Assembly: GCA_002389505.1 (NCBI GenBank)
Contig: DGPA01000033.1
Location: forward strand, 51,513-60,641
Origin: Halieaceae bacterium UBA4452
GTDB taxonomy: Bacteria; Pseudomonadota; Gammaproteobacteria; Pseudomonadales; Halieaceae
Reading direction: 5' to 3'
DNA: 9,129 nucleotides
Shown here piece after piece: positions 1 through 6,944 of the stretch. A program made the translations under genes and the position numbers. How positions within the stretch are numbered: position 1 is the first letter of the stretch; each line of letters opens with the position of its first letter. The notes below the pieces were generated by a model. That model searched no databases and was not told where the DNA came from. It saw only the letters and a list, made by a program, of their open reading frames with translations.

Positions 1-34
1 TTGTCTAGATAGTCACTTGAGTCCTGGCATGCCT

Positions 35-62
35 AACCAACTCGGGTTGAGTGGTTCTTTTT
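35..62 (+). terminator. Putative rho-independent terminator for a rightward gene left of the window
   Basis: AACC (35-38) and ACTC (40-43) pair with GAGT (49-52) and GGTT (53-56) around a GGGTT loop. One unpaired A (39) interrupts the left arm. CTTTTT follows immediately at 57-62. This is the usual shape of an intrinsic terminator read on the plus strand. No coding end is recognisable in bases 1-34, so the gene it would serve is outside the window. It lies beyond the 3' end of the leftward receptor gene, where a terminator facing the other way is also plausible. The stem is modest and the call rests on shape alone. Confidence 0.45.
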
Positions 63-140
63 CCCTTGTTTATCCGATCAAATCCTTACATACGGGAAGC
101 TGTGACTCAATGCTCGACATCGCTCTTGGCACTGGATCCA

Positions 141-2237
141 CTAAAAGGCACCCTCTATGGTCAAGGTGTAGGAGTAACCAAAGCGTCTACTGCGACTTTC
201 AGAAAATAACACCTCATCAGTCAATCGATCGGCGTAGACTGTTCGTCGGTATCGATTTTTTGACCCGATCAAATTCCAAACATTGAACCTTATGGTCAGT
301 CCTTTTACGTCTTTATTTTCCACATAGACATTAACAATACCTGGGCTTTTATTATAAAAACTGACTTCGTCAATTCTTACCCCAGGCGCGATCTCCTCAT
401 AATCTATTGAGGCACCCAAAGCCCAAGGCGTGTCCTCAAAATCCTGCCTTACACTAAGGGTGTAGGACTTGTAGAATTCGTCACTGATTTTTCGGTCGTT
501 ACCTACTATCGGATCGGCCACTTTGGAGTTCACGTAACCCAATGAGAGATCAGCTCGACCACCCTGCCAAAGAAGCTCGTCGCTCAACACGGTGATGTCA
601 AAGAAACCGCCATAAAGTGTAGCAGTGTCGATATTTCCCGGTGCTTGCCCGCCACCCTCTATCGGGATGCCGTCCACGATATCTTCAGCATCCTCATAGA
701 AAAGATTCAGTGTTAGGCTGCCCAGCGCTCCGAGTGATTGCTGAGTCTCAATGTTTAGATTCCACGCTTGTGGTGGAACCAGGTCAACATTGGTGACGTT
801 CTCGCGGTCCAGATTGACGTCAACCGAGGCGATGAAGTCAAAAAAGCTCAGCTGACCCACCAGGCGTTCAAACTTTGCAGACAGAAAAAGCGTATCGGTG
901 GGCTTGTAGTTCAGGGCGAGAAATCCTTTCGGACGAACGAAGTCGCGAGTGACATCTGAGCTGCCAGTTTGACTAATTTTCGAATATTCAGCGCCCAGGG
1001 TCGCCTGAAGGGTCAGCCGCTCATTGAGCCGTTTACTCACATTGAGTGTTGATTCTACTCGCGTCTCTTCAACTCGGGAGTTCGCGCCGTCCAGATCGAT
1101 TGCGTTTACCTCGCCCTGTCTATTGAGCTCGTCGAGCTCAGATTCAATGTCGAGCGAGTTCTCAGCACCTTCAAGTGACCAACGCCACTGACTATCGAAC
1201 GCTGAAAAACCGAACTCAGCTCTTACGATTGACTCCGCCTCATCCGCCTGGCGCGAAAAAATTGACCCTACGGTCGCCCCTTCGGCATTCGATGTCGTCG
1301 TGCGATCCACCGTGGGACTCGATTCGAATCGATGCAGCCCCATAAGCTTCAGTCGCCCCGCGCCTAAGCTGAATTCGTAATCGGCGCCAATCTCAAAGTT
1401 ATATTCATCCTCTGATTGCTTCAGAACCCGTGTGCTGGCCTCGGGGGTTCCGGTTAGGCGCTCCGATTTCTCGGTCACATTGGAATAATAGCCATTAACC
1501 TCCCCCACAAGATTGAACACGCTACCTGACGTCATCTCTTTCGAGTAGGAGCCTGAAATATTGGGCCTATCGAATAGGCGACGACTTTCTTCGAAACGCC
1601 TATCGGTTATCTCGAGTGTCGAATCGCTAACAATTTCATATCCTGATTCTCCAAAGGCTCGTTGCTGGTTCGCAACGCTCAAGGTCCACTCAGAGTTATT
1701 GCTGGCGCCAGTCATCGCTACACTGAATTCGCGGAGACGTTTCTCGGTGTTGTTTCCTGTCGGTCGTATTCTTGGGGAATAACGGTATAAGCCCGTAATG
1801 TCCTTGTCAGAAGCTGTAACAACGTTAACCACCTGCCCCGAAATGCCGCCTATATCAAGGCTCGCGCCGTCCAGGATCTCAATCCGTATCACGCTGTCGA
1901 CCGACAGCCGCTCGAGCGCCTGAGTCGGCCCGTTAGACTTACCAGATATACGACGTTCATTAATCAAAACATTGGTATCAGCCTGACCAAAACCGCGATC
2001 GTCCCCGCCCTCGTCAATGCTAAATCCGGGGATTTGTTTCACCAAATCGAACGCCGATCTCGGTGCGAATTGGGCAAAATCACTAGGTAGATAGGTCTGC
2101 CGCACACTCTCTGAGTGACTGGGAGACGCCTGAAGTGCGCACGGGTTTGCTAGCAGCAGCGACAGGCTACACGCTGCGCACAGACAGTTAAGATAAATAC
2201 GAAGTTTCAACGGCATCAGGACTGGCTGCTTACCCAT
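141..2237 (-). CDS. TonB-dependent outer-membrane receptor
   Basis: Likely an outer-membrane active transporter energised by TonB-ExbB-ExbD; the substrate is unknown. With the ATG at 2237 the product is 698 aa. Residues 1-37 look like a Sec signal peptide: a basic stretch, a Cys/Leu/Ala-rich core, and a likely cleavage after ALQA. A plug-like region spans about 50-145, with FDLVKQIPGFSID near 63, LINERRISGK near 91, RIEILDGAS near 118 and GQVVNVVT near 134. These match the plug pattern of TonB receptors whose plug carries an 'LING.R' loop. The remainder is rich in alternating aromatic and polar strands and ends in Phe, as outer-membrane barrels do. No clear TonB box is visible. The frame stays open to 2450, but that extension has no signal-peptide character. 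An ATG at 2216 is equally possible. Neither start has a good Shine-Dalgarno. The preceding leftward gene ends 314 bp upstream, so co-transcription is uncertain. Confidence 0.85.
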   Translation of the reverse strand: MGKQPVLMPLKLRIYLNCLCAACSLSLLLANPCALQASPSHSESVRQTYLPSDFAQFAPRSAFDLVKQIPGFSIDEGGDDRGFGQADTNVLINERRISGKSNGPTQALERLSVDSVIRIEILDGASLDIGGISGQVVNVVTASDKDITGLYRYSPRIRPTGNNTEKRLREFSVAMTGASNNSEWTLSVANQQRAFGESGYEIVSDSTLEITDRRFEESRRLFDRPNISGSYSKEMTSGSVFNLVGEVNGYYSNVTEKSERLTGTPEASTRVLKQSEDEYNFEIGADYEFSLGAGRLKLMGLHRFESSPTVDRTTTSNAEGATVGSIFSRQADEAESIVRAEFGFSAFDSQWRWSLEGAENSLDIESELDELNRQGEVNAIDLDGANSRVEETRVESTLNVSKRLNERLTLQATLGAEYSKISQTGSSDVTRDFVRPKGFLALNYKPTDTLFLSAKFERLVGQLSFFDFIASVDVNLDRENVTNVDLVPPQAWNLNIETQQSLGALGSLTLNLFYEDAEDIVDGIPIEGGGQAPGNIDTATLYGGFFDITVLSDELLWQGGRADLSLGYVNSKVADPIVGNDRKISDEFYKSYTLSVRQDFEDTPWALGASIDYEEIAPGVRIDEVSFYNKSPGIVNVYVENKDVKGLTIRFNVWNLIGSKNRYRRTVYADRLTDEVLFSESRSRRFGYSYTLTIEGAF

Positions 2238-2261
2238 AGCGGAGTCGGGCGAAGAGGCATA

Positions 2262-2291
2262 AGTATAAAACAAAATGCCTGCCCGCGTCAT
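2262..2291 (-). promoter_or_regulatory. Candidate sigma70-type promoter for the receptor gene
   Basis: Read on the minus strand, ATGACG (2291-2286) and TATACT (2267-2262) are separated by 18 bases. They match four of six -35 bases and five of six -10 bases. Transcription would begin close to 2254, leaving a very short leader before the ATG at 2237 or 2216. This would also exclude the upstream in-frame extension from the protein. The match could be chance. Confidence 0.25.
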
Positions 2292-2400
2292 GAACACGGG
2301 CTCGAATATGCCGGGATTTCTCGCTGTTATGATACTTGGGGGAGCACAGCCCCAGACATCGCCACCTGCCATTCGGCGGGTTATTGGTGATTTGCTCCAC

Positions 2401-2427
2401 GCCTTTGCCGCCTTTGCCGCCTTTGGC
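2401..2427. repeat. Three tandem copies of a 9-bp unit (GCCTTTGCC)
   Basis: GCCTTTGCC occurs at 2401-2409 and 2410-2418, and as GCCTTTGGC at 2419-2427. It lies in the non-coding stretch 2238-2551 between the class IV aminotransferase and the receptor. Apart from this repeat, the promoter candidate and a 10-bp palindrome GAACCGGTTC at 2539-2548, I see nothing functional in that stretch. Short open frames cross it on both strands but none has a start with a ribosome-binding site or a recognisable product. Confidence 0.7.
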
Positions 2428-2551
2428 TGGCGTGAACACTGCTCGATCACCCGTCGTTGGTGCTGAACTGGTGCGCCATTATTTGAGCCGCTACCGCGAC
2501 GGACTGGCGATGTGAGACGCTCCGAATACGGGTTGTCAGAACCGGTTCCAG

Positions 2552-3448
2552 CTAGAGCGGGGTGCCATATTCACCCGAGCTGCGCATGGCCCAGTAGGCT
2601 TCATCGATGGCCCGGGTTATGGGCCCGTTGGGGTTGGCAATGGGTCTGCCCGACACCTCGCGTACGGGCAGCACGCCCCCGGCGGTACTGCAGGTAAACA
2701 CCTCGTCGGCCGCGTACAGGTCAAAACTGGTCAGCTGGGCCTGAGCGCAAGACACCCCAATGCGCTCGGCCAGCTCCAGTACCGTGGCCCGGGTAATGCC
2801 GTGCAATATGCCGCTGGCCGGGGTAAACAGCTGGCCCTTCTTCACCACGAATATATTGCTCGCCGCTGCCTCGGCCACGTAGCCCTGGGTATCGAGCCAC
2901 ACGGCATCGTCATAGCCTGCCTCTAAAGACTCCAGCCGAATAAGCTGTGAATTAAGGCGATCTAGACACTTAAAACGGGGGTCCAGAGTATCGGGGCTAA
3001 AACCCCGACTGGCACTGATCATTAGGCGAATACCCTCCCGACGCTGGGTGTCATCGGCCAGAAAAATGTAAGGCGCCGCCCAAATCATTTCGGTAGGCAC
3101 GATTTCCCGCGGGTCGGCGACAACCCCGTCGGGAACGCCCCGGGTTAAAATAAAACGAATGCTGGCGTCGGCCAGTTGATTGCGACGCGTGGTTTCAATA
3201 ATGGCGTCGCGCCATTGCTCCCGGGTGAGGCGTGTTTCCAGTCGTGCTGCCCTCACCGAATCGAAGAAGCGATCGAGGTGTTCTTCCAGTTTAAAAATAA
3301 TGCCCTGCCATGCAGAGACGACATCAAAAATACCGTCACCTAAAAGAAACCCCTGATCTAGGGGAGAGATTCGCGCCGCCGACAACGGCAGGTAGTCGCC
3401 ATTCATGTACAGGGTGGGCTCGGTAGAAACGTCTGTTAATGTCGACAC
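2552..3448 (-). CDS. Class IV PLP-dependent aminotransferase (branched-chain / D-amino-acid aminotransferase-like)
   Basis: A fold-type IV PLP enzyme that should transfer an amino group between an amino acid or amine and a 2-keto acid in the cytoplasm. Numbering from the GTG at 3448 (298 aa), the hallmarks are: MNGDYLPL near 15, the GFLLGDGIFD strand near 33-42, HLDRF near 57-61 with its phosphate-binding Arg, DPRFKCLDRLNSQ carrying the probable Schiff-base lysine K160, YVAEAAASNIF with the PLP-ring Glu E193, HGITR near 216-220 and CSTAGG near 253-258. Length is normal for the IlvE/Dat/PabC group. The motifs exclude fold-type I. They do not settle whether it is a branched-chain, D-alanine, aminodeoxychorismate-lyase-like or (R)-amine enzyme, so no symbol is given. 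The GTG at 3448 is preferred because GAGGTG sits six bases upstream. A GTG at 3457 is also in frame but lacks a spaced site. It is divergent from the class III aminotransferase. Confidence 0.88.
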   Translation of the reverse strand: MSTLTDVSTEPTLYMNGDYLPLSAARISPLDQGFLLGDGIFDVVSAWQGIIFKLEEHLDRFFDSVRAARLETRLTREQWRDAIIETTRRNQLADASIRFILTRGVPDGVVADPREIVPTEMIWAAPYIFLADDTQRREGIRLMISASRGFSPDTLDPRFKCLDRLNSQLIRLESLEAGYDDAVWLDTQGYVAEAAASNIFVVKKGQLFTPASGILHGITRATVLELAERIGVSCAQAQLTSFDLYAADEVFTCSTAGGVLPVREVSGRPIANPNGPITRAIDEAYWAMRSSGEYGTPL

Positions 3449-3791
3449 GATTGACACCTCACATGGCCGGAGTTTTTAGGTAGGGTAAGATCGCTTGAGT
3501 ACTGCAGTTCTACCACCGTTTTATACCATCTTAACCCAAAAAAAACACGACGCTTGCCAGTTCTGGACCAGGGCATTGCAACCCATAGGCAAGGCGTACA
3601 TCGGACTGTTTATACGCATCCACCCTGGGGTTATTACCATCGCTAGCGGATAGCGATGATCTATAAACCAACGATGAATCTACACGCTACAGCGGTTAAT
3701 AGCTCAGCTACGCCGCCGTAAATTCTTCTTTTCCTTACCGCGGTTTAAATTTAAGGTGAAGACTGTCTCGCCACACCTTGTTGGAGCGCGT
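3449..3791. promoter_or_regulatory. Divergent intergenic region between two aminotransferase genes
   Basis: This 343-bp non-coding stretch must hold the promoters of both the leftward class IV and the rightward class III aminotransferase genes. On the minus strand a TATAAA-like -10 element occurs at about 3520, but its -35 partner is poor. Rightward, AT-rich TTTAAATTTAA at about 3745-3755 could be a -10 region, again without a good -35. The clearest structure is the inverted repeat at 3638-3658, listed separately. GGAG at 3783-3786 is the ribosome-binding site for the ATG at 3792. I find no small gene here. Confidence 0.5.
3638..3658. promoter_or_regulatory. 8-bp perfect inverted repeat, possible operator
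   Basis: CATCGCTA (3638-3645) and TAGCGATG (3651-3658) are exact inverted copies separated by GCGGA. No T-run follows on either strand, so it is not a standard terminator. Its place in the middle of a divergent promoter region, about 190 bp from the class IV start and 134 bp from the class III start, suits a binding site for a dimeric regulator. That role is inferred from position. No regulator gene is present in the window. Confidence 0.4.
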
Positions 3792-5210
3792 ATGTCAGAC
3801 ACGGAAAAAGGGCTCGATTGGGCCGCTATTGAATCCTGGGATCGCAACTATTACCTGCACAACACCATGGCTGCCTCAGAATACACCTTTACCGGTGTTG
3901 AACGGGTCGACGGCAACTACATTACCCTGGCCAATGGTGCGCGCTTGCTCGACTTCCAGAGTCAGCTGGTCTCCGACTCACTGGGCCACCGCCACGACGC
4001 CCCCCACGATGCCATCAAAGAAGCTATGTCGCGTTATGGCCACGTGTTTTTTGGCATGGCCACCGACTATCGCGCGCGAGCCGCCAAGCTGCTCATAGAA
4101 GATGTACTGGGCGCCCCTAAATCCTGGGCCTCCCGGGTGCGCTTTTTAACCTCGGGAACTGAGGCGGTAGAAAATGCCGTTCAGGCGGCACGACTGTTCA
4201 CGGGCAGGTCCCTTATCATGACCCAAGCGCACTCGTTCCATGGCATGGCCAGTGGGTCCACGTTTTTGCGAGGCTACCGGGGCAACCTCACGCTGCCCGG
4301 GGAGGGCGGCTTTGCCCAAGTCCGGGATATTCCCGGGGTACCGGCACCGGGCTTCCTGCCCATACCACCCCCGGAGCACACCGATTTTCAGGCCGATGGC
4401 AGTCTGCCATCTCTCGTCGCCACTGAACAGTTGATCCGGGCCTGTGGCCCGGAAAATATTGCCGCCATTATTACCGAGCCAATGTTCGGTGCTGCGGGGC
4501 TCATGCCCCATGCAAACTACTACCGCGATCTTTATCGATTACTGCAGCAATACGGTATTTTGTGGATCGACGATGAAGTGCTTTGTGGCGCCGGTCGGCT
4601 GGGCGAGTGGTTTGGTTATCAGCTCACCGATGGCATTGAACCTGACATTATGATTGTCGGAAAGGGCATTAATGGCTCCTCCCTGCCGTCCGGAGGCATG
4701 GTCGTCAACCATGCCATTGGAGATTTTCTTGAATCGGCCCGCTGGTGGAGTGGCAGTACTTGGGACGGGCACCCATTGGTCTGCGCCAGTATTGTGGGCA
4801 CCCTCACCTATATGCTGGAGAACGATATCCTCACCACCGTCAAGGCTCGTGGTGACTACCTGCGTGCGCAACTGGAACAACTGGCAGCACGGCACTCACT
4901 GATTGGACGAATCTCGGGAGCCGGGCTGTATTTGGCGGTGGATCTTGTCAATGACCAGGGCACACCGTTACTGGAAGCCGACCGCTATACCGCGTTCAGT
5001 GGCGATCTCACGCAGTATCCCAACGCCATTATCTCGGGCGCCTGTGCGGAAAAAGGAGTCTTTCTGGGGGGCTTTGTGCCCAACACCATAAAATGTGCCC
5101 CGCCCTTTACTATTACCGAGGACGAAATCGATACCGCCATGCAGGCCTTTGATTTCGCCCTACAGCGCCTGGCGGAAACCTACACGGCATCACAAGGTCA
5201 AGTCCGGTGA
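3792..5210 (+). CDS. Class III PLP-dependent aminotransferase
   Basis: A fold-type I, class III transaminase (omega-aminotransferase / glutamate-1-semialdehyde aminomutase superfamily) expected to act in the cytoplasm on an amine or omega-amino acid. With the ATG at 3792 it is 472 aa, a usual length. Visible hallmarks are: SGTEAVENA beginning at S121 (phosphate binding), SFHG with H150, TEPMFG with E229, WIDDEVLCGAGR with the PLP-nitrogen Asp at D261, IVGKGINGSSLPSGG with the probable Schiff-base lysine K291, and GSTWDGHP with T323. Every catalytic position expected for the class is present, so it looks active. The start at 3792 is chosen because GGAG lies five bases upstream; a GTG at 3756 would add 12 residues without a spaced site. 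The exact substrate is not readable. Divergence from another transaminase gene suggests a joint role in amine or amino-acid turnover, which is inference. Confidence 0.9.
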   Translation: MSDTEKGLDWAAIESWDRNYYLHNTMAASEYTFTGVERVDGNYITLANGARLLDFQSQLVSDSLGHRHDAPHDAIKEAMSRYGHVFFGMATDYRARAAKLLIEDVLGAPKSWASRVRFLTSGTEAVENAVQAARLFTGRSLIMTQAHSFHGMASGSTFLRGYRGNLTLPGEGGFAQVRDIPGVPAPGFLPIPPPEHTDFQADGSLPSLVATEQLIRACGPENIAAIITEPMFGAAGLMPHANYYRDLYRLLQQYGILWIDDEVLCGAGRLGEWFGYQLTDGIEPDIMIVGKGINGSSLPSGGMVVNHAIGDFLESARWWSGSTWDGHPLVCASIVGTLTYMLENDILTTVKARGDYLRAQLEQLAARHSLIGRISGAGLYLAVDLVNDQGTPLLEADRYTAFSGDLTQYPNAIISGACAEKGVFLGGFVPNTIKCAPPFTITEDEIDTAMQAFDFALQRLAETYTASQGQVR

Positions 5211-5279
5211 TTCGCTGTGGATCATGGCTAAGTGCTATGGTCTTGGGGTTGAGTGGCTACAGCGTCTTAATTAACTTGA

Positions 5280-5564
5280 TCTAAAAAAATACCTGCAGCT
5301 AGGACAACAGGGGAATTCCCAGAGCTAGTAGCAGACATTCCATTCGAGGTAAGCTCAGGTGGACATCGAGTGAGTAAAAGCGTTTTTGTCGGATTTGGTT
5401 TGACGTTCCGACCGCTCGCCGAGAGCACGCAAGACGTACTGGAATGCTGGGACTCGGATGCAGTCACTGACGAACAGGGCGCTTGCGTGATCGACAACCC
5501 TCGCAGCTTGATGCAGCGAGAGCCCGAGATTGTGGCAGCTTGCAAGGAGAGAGGTGGACAATGA
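5280..5564 (+). pseudogene. 5'-truncated remnant of an epimerase-like gene (C-terminal part)
   Basis: The frame is open from 5280, just after a stop at 5277-5279, to the stop at 5562-5564. Its KSV..GLTFRPLAES..DVLE.WD segment (about 5376-5450) lines up with KSV.AGLTFRSLAQ..RDVLEWD at residues 329-351 of the intact reductase that follows. The ends are also alike: REPEIVAACKERG against REREVLDAWHAAK. This is the tail of the same family without its Rossmann half, so the fragment cannot be an enzyme. Identity is high only over that core, which implies an old paralogue and not a fresh duplication. Its TGA overlaps the next gene's ATG, as in a coupled operon. A GTG at 5370 could start a 64-aa peptide, but the homology argues for a broken gene. 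It contains repeat copy A. Confidence 0.65.
5343..5394 (+). repeat. Imperfect direct repeat, copy A
   Basis: TTCGAGGTAAGCTCA (5343-5357) is identical to 6794-6808. After a diverged centre, the AGTAAAAGCG..TTTTTGTCGGAT part matches AGTAAGAGCGG.TTTTTGGCGGAT at 6824-6846. By my hand alignment about 41 of 53 positions agree. Copy A lies inside the open frame of the epimerase remnant and reads FEVSS...SKS there. Confidence 0.75.
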
Positions 5565-6712
5565 CCCCGACACGTAGAGAATTTCTGAAGACCACCAGCG
5601 CTATAGCGGTCGGCCTCGCCGCGGCTAGAGCCAGTGCTTCGAGCCCTGAAACTGAGGATGGCCCGGGCGCGGCGAGCGCTCCGGCACCCAAGCGTATCCT
5701 CATTCTGGGGGGTACAGGCTTCATTGGGCCGAACATGGTCCGCTACGCGGTGGAGCGGGGTCACGAGGTCACGATCTTCACTCGAGGGCGCAGTCAGATC
5801 GAGCTTCCGGCTGGGGTCGAACGTCTCGTCGGAGACCGCAATGACGACCATACCGCTCTCGAGGGACGGACGTGGGACGTCGTGCTCGACAACAACGCCC
5901 GAGATTATCGTTGGGTGCAAAAGAGCACCGAGCTACTGAAGGACGCCGCATCGCATTACCTCTTCGTGTCTTCCATCTCGGCGTACGCGCTCGAAGGCTT
6001 CGGATGGGACTACAAGGATCGAGTCTTGATGGAGCCGATCGTGGGCGAGGACTACAAACGGATCTCTCCGCCTGAGGGTTGGGCTGATGGGGACGACGCA
6101 GACTACGGCCTCATGAAGTCGCTCAGCGAGGACATCGTCCACGCGGCGTTCCCGGGGCGTACCGCGGTGGTTCGACCGGGGCTGATCGTCGGGCCGGGAG
6201 ACCCCACCGACCGATTCACCTATTGGCCGGTCCGTATCGACGAGGGTGGAGAGGTCTTAGCCCCTGGAAACCCCCAACACGCCAATCAAATCATCGACCA
6301 ACGCGATCTCACGGAGTGGATCGTCCGTATGGCAGAGAACGCCACTACGGGCGACTTCAACGGCGTGGGTCCGGACCGTCGCCTAACGATGGGTGAAATG
6401 CTCGAAGACATCGGCACCGTGGCCTCGAACCCTTTCGAGCTGACCTGGATTCCGGAGGATTTCCTCGAGCAGCACGAGGTCCGGCCGTGGAGCGACCTGC
6501 CGGCGTGGATTCCGGGAGATGCCCTGATGTTCGTTGCGTATCAGAAGTCGGTCGACGCTGGCTTGACCTTCCGGTCGCTGGCCCAGACCTCCCGGGATGT
6601 GCTCGAGTGGGACAAAGGCCGTCCGGCGGCGGAGCGCGCCGATCGTCGCTTCGGCTGGAGCCGCGAGCGCGAGCGAGAGGTGCTCGACGCGTGGCATGCG
6701 GCTAAACCGTAG
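5561..6712 (+). CDS. Tat-exported NAD(P)-dependent epimerase/dehydratase-family (extended SDR) protein
   Basis: A 383-aa extended short-chain dehydrogenase of the nucleotide-sugar-epimerase type. Residues 1-26 form a twin-arginine signal (TRREFLK then a short Ala-rich core), so the protein is probably folded with its cofactor and exported to the periplasm. The Rossmann motif GGTGFIG is at 50-56. A Ser in FVSSIS (137-140) and Y182-G-L-M-K186 form the catalytic triad pattern, and RPGLIVGPGD (205-214) is the post-catalytic motif of the family. The residues for binding and catalysis are all present; substrate is unknown. The ATG at 5561 is chosen over the longer frame from 5483 because it begins the Tat signal and follows AGGAG and GAGGTGG. 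It overlaps the stop of the truncated paralogue. Codons end mostly in G or C, unlike both neighbours, suggesting transfer. An outer-membrane or periplasmic oxidoreductase role is possible but unproven. Confidence 0.87.
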   Translation: MTPTRREFLKTTSAIAVGLAAARASASSPETEDGPGAASAPAPKRILILGGTGFIGPNMVRYAVERGHEVTIFTRGRSQIELPAGVERLVGDRNDDHTALEGRTWDVVLDNNARDYRWVQKSTELLKDAASHYLFVSSISAYALEGFGWDYKDRVLMEPIVGEDYKRISPPEGWADGDDADYGLMKSLSEDIVHAAFPGRTAVVRPGLIVGPGDPTDRFTYWPVRIDEGGEVLAPGNPQHANQIIDQRDLTEWIVRMAENATTGDFNGVGPDRRLTMGEMLEDIGTVASNPFELTWIPEDFLEQHEVRPWSDLPAWIPGDALMFVAYQKSVDAGLTFRSLAQTSRDVLEWDKGRPAAERADRRFGWSREREREVLDAWHAAKP

Positions 6713-6738
6713 TTCTGTGAAATCCCTTCTTATCGCAG

Positions 6739-6778
6739 GCACCATCGACTATCCGAGACGATAGCGGAGTCTTGGTGC
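6739..6778 (+). other. Imperfect hairpin downstream of the epimerase gene
   Basis: GCACCA (6739-6744) pairs with TGGTGC (6773-6778), and after a small internal loop GACT (6747-6750) pairs with AGTC (6768-6771). Inside, CTATC and GATAG can pair as an alternative. No T-run follows, so it is not a classic terminator. It lies between the stop at 6712 and repeat copy B. It may help end the epimerase transcript or may be part of an element end. Confidence 0.35.
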
Positions 6779-6793
6779 AGCATTGAAACTAAG

Positions 6794-6846
6794 TTCGAGG
6801 TAAGCTCAACATGGTATGGAGCAAGTAAGAGCGGTTTTTGGCGGAT
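6794..6846 (+). repeat. Imperfect direct repeat, copy B
   Basis: Partner of the repeat at 5343-5394, 1451 bp away, sharing the perfect 15-mer TTCGAGGTAAGCTCA. It sits in the 232-bp gap between the epimerase stop and the glycosyltransferase start. Read in the same frame as copy A it also gives FEVSS...SKS, then diverges and stops. It may be a scrap of a third gene copy. Beyond it, 6847-6944 is AT-rich and should hold the next gene's promoter, with TATAAG at 6867-6872 as a loose -10 candidate. Confidence 0.7.
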
Positions 6847-6944
6847 GTATAAAAAATGGCAGATGATATAAGGATAGCCGCTTTACCTGCTGTAACATTT
6901 CGGTGTCCCGATGCGCCTAGCGGAATTATTTTGGCTTAAAAAAT

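Noticed and set aside
2238..2450. N-terminal extension of the receptor frame up to 2450
   Set aside because: It would place a signal peptide more than 70 residues inside the protein, and it covers the tandem repeat and a promoter candidate.
2336..2515. Rightward open frame with a Pro/Leu-rich stretch (TPLPPLPPLAG) ending at a TGA at 2513-2515
   Set aside because: It has no ATG, no ribosome-binding site and no recognisable family. The Pro/Leu run is simply the 9-bp repeat translated.
4146..4895. Leftward open frames antisense to the class III aminotransferase
   Set aside because: They overlap conserved catalytic motifs of the sense gene and show no features of their own.
5211..5279. Terminator after the class III aminotransferase
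   Set aside because: CGCTGT and ACAGCG can pair at a distance and CATGGC/GCTATG can form a small stem, but neither is followed by a T-run, so I do not call one.
5267..5920. 217-codon leftward open frame antisense to the epimerase region
   Set aside because: It runs opposite the remnant and the intact reductase, has no domain signature, and is explained by G+C-rich codon bias on the sense strand.
5343..6846. Integron-type attC sites at the two repeats
   Set aside because: I could not find the paired core sites (RYYYAAC / GTTRRRY) that attC needs, and no integrase is present.
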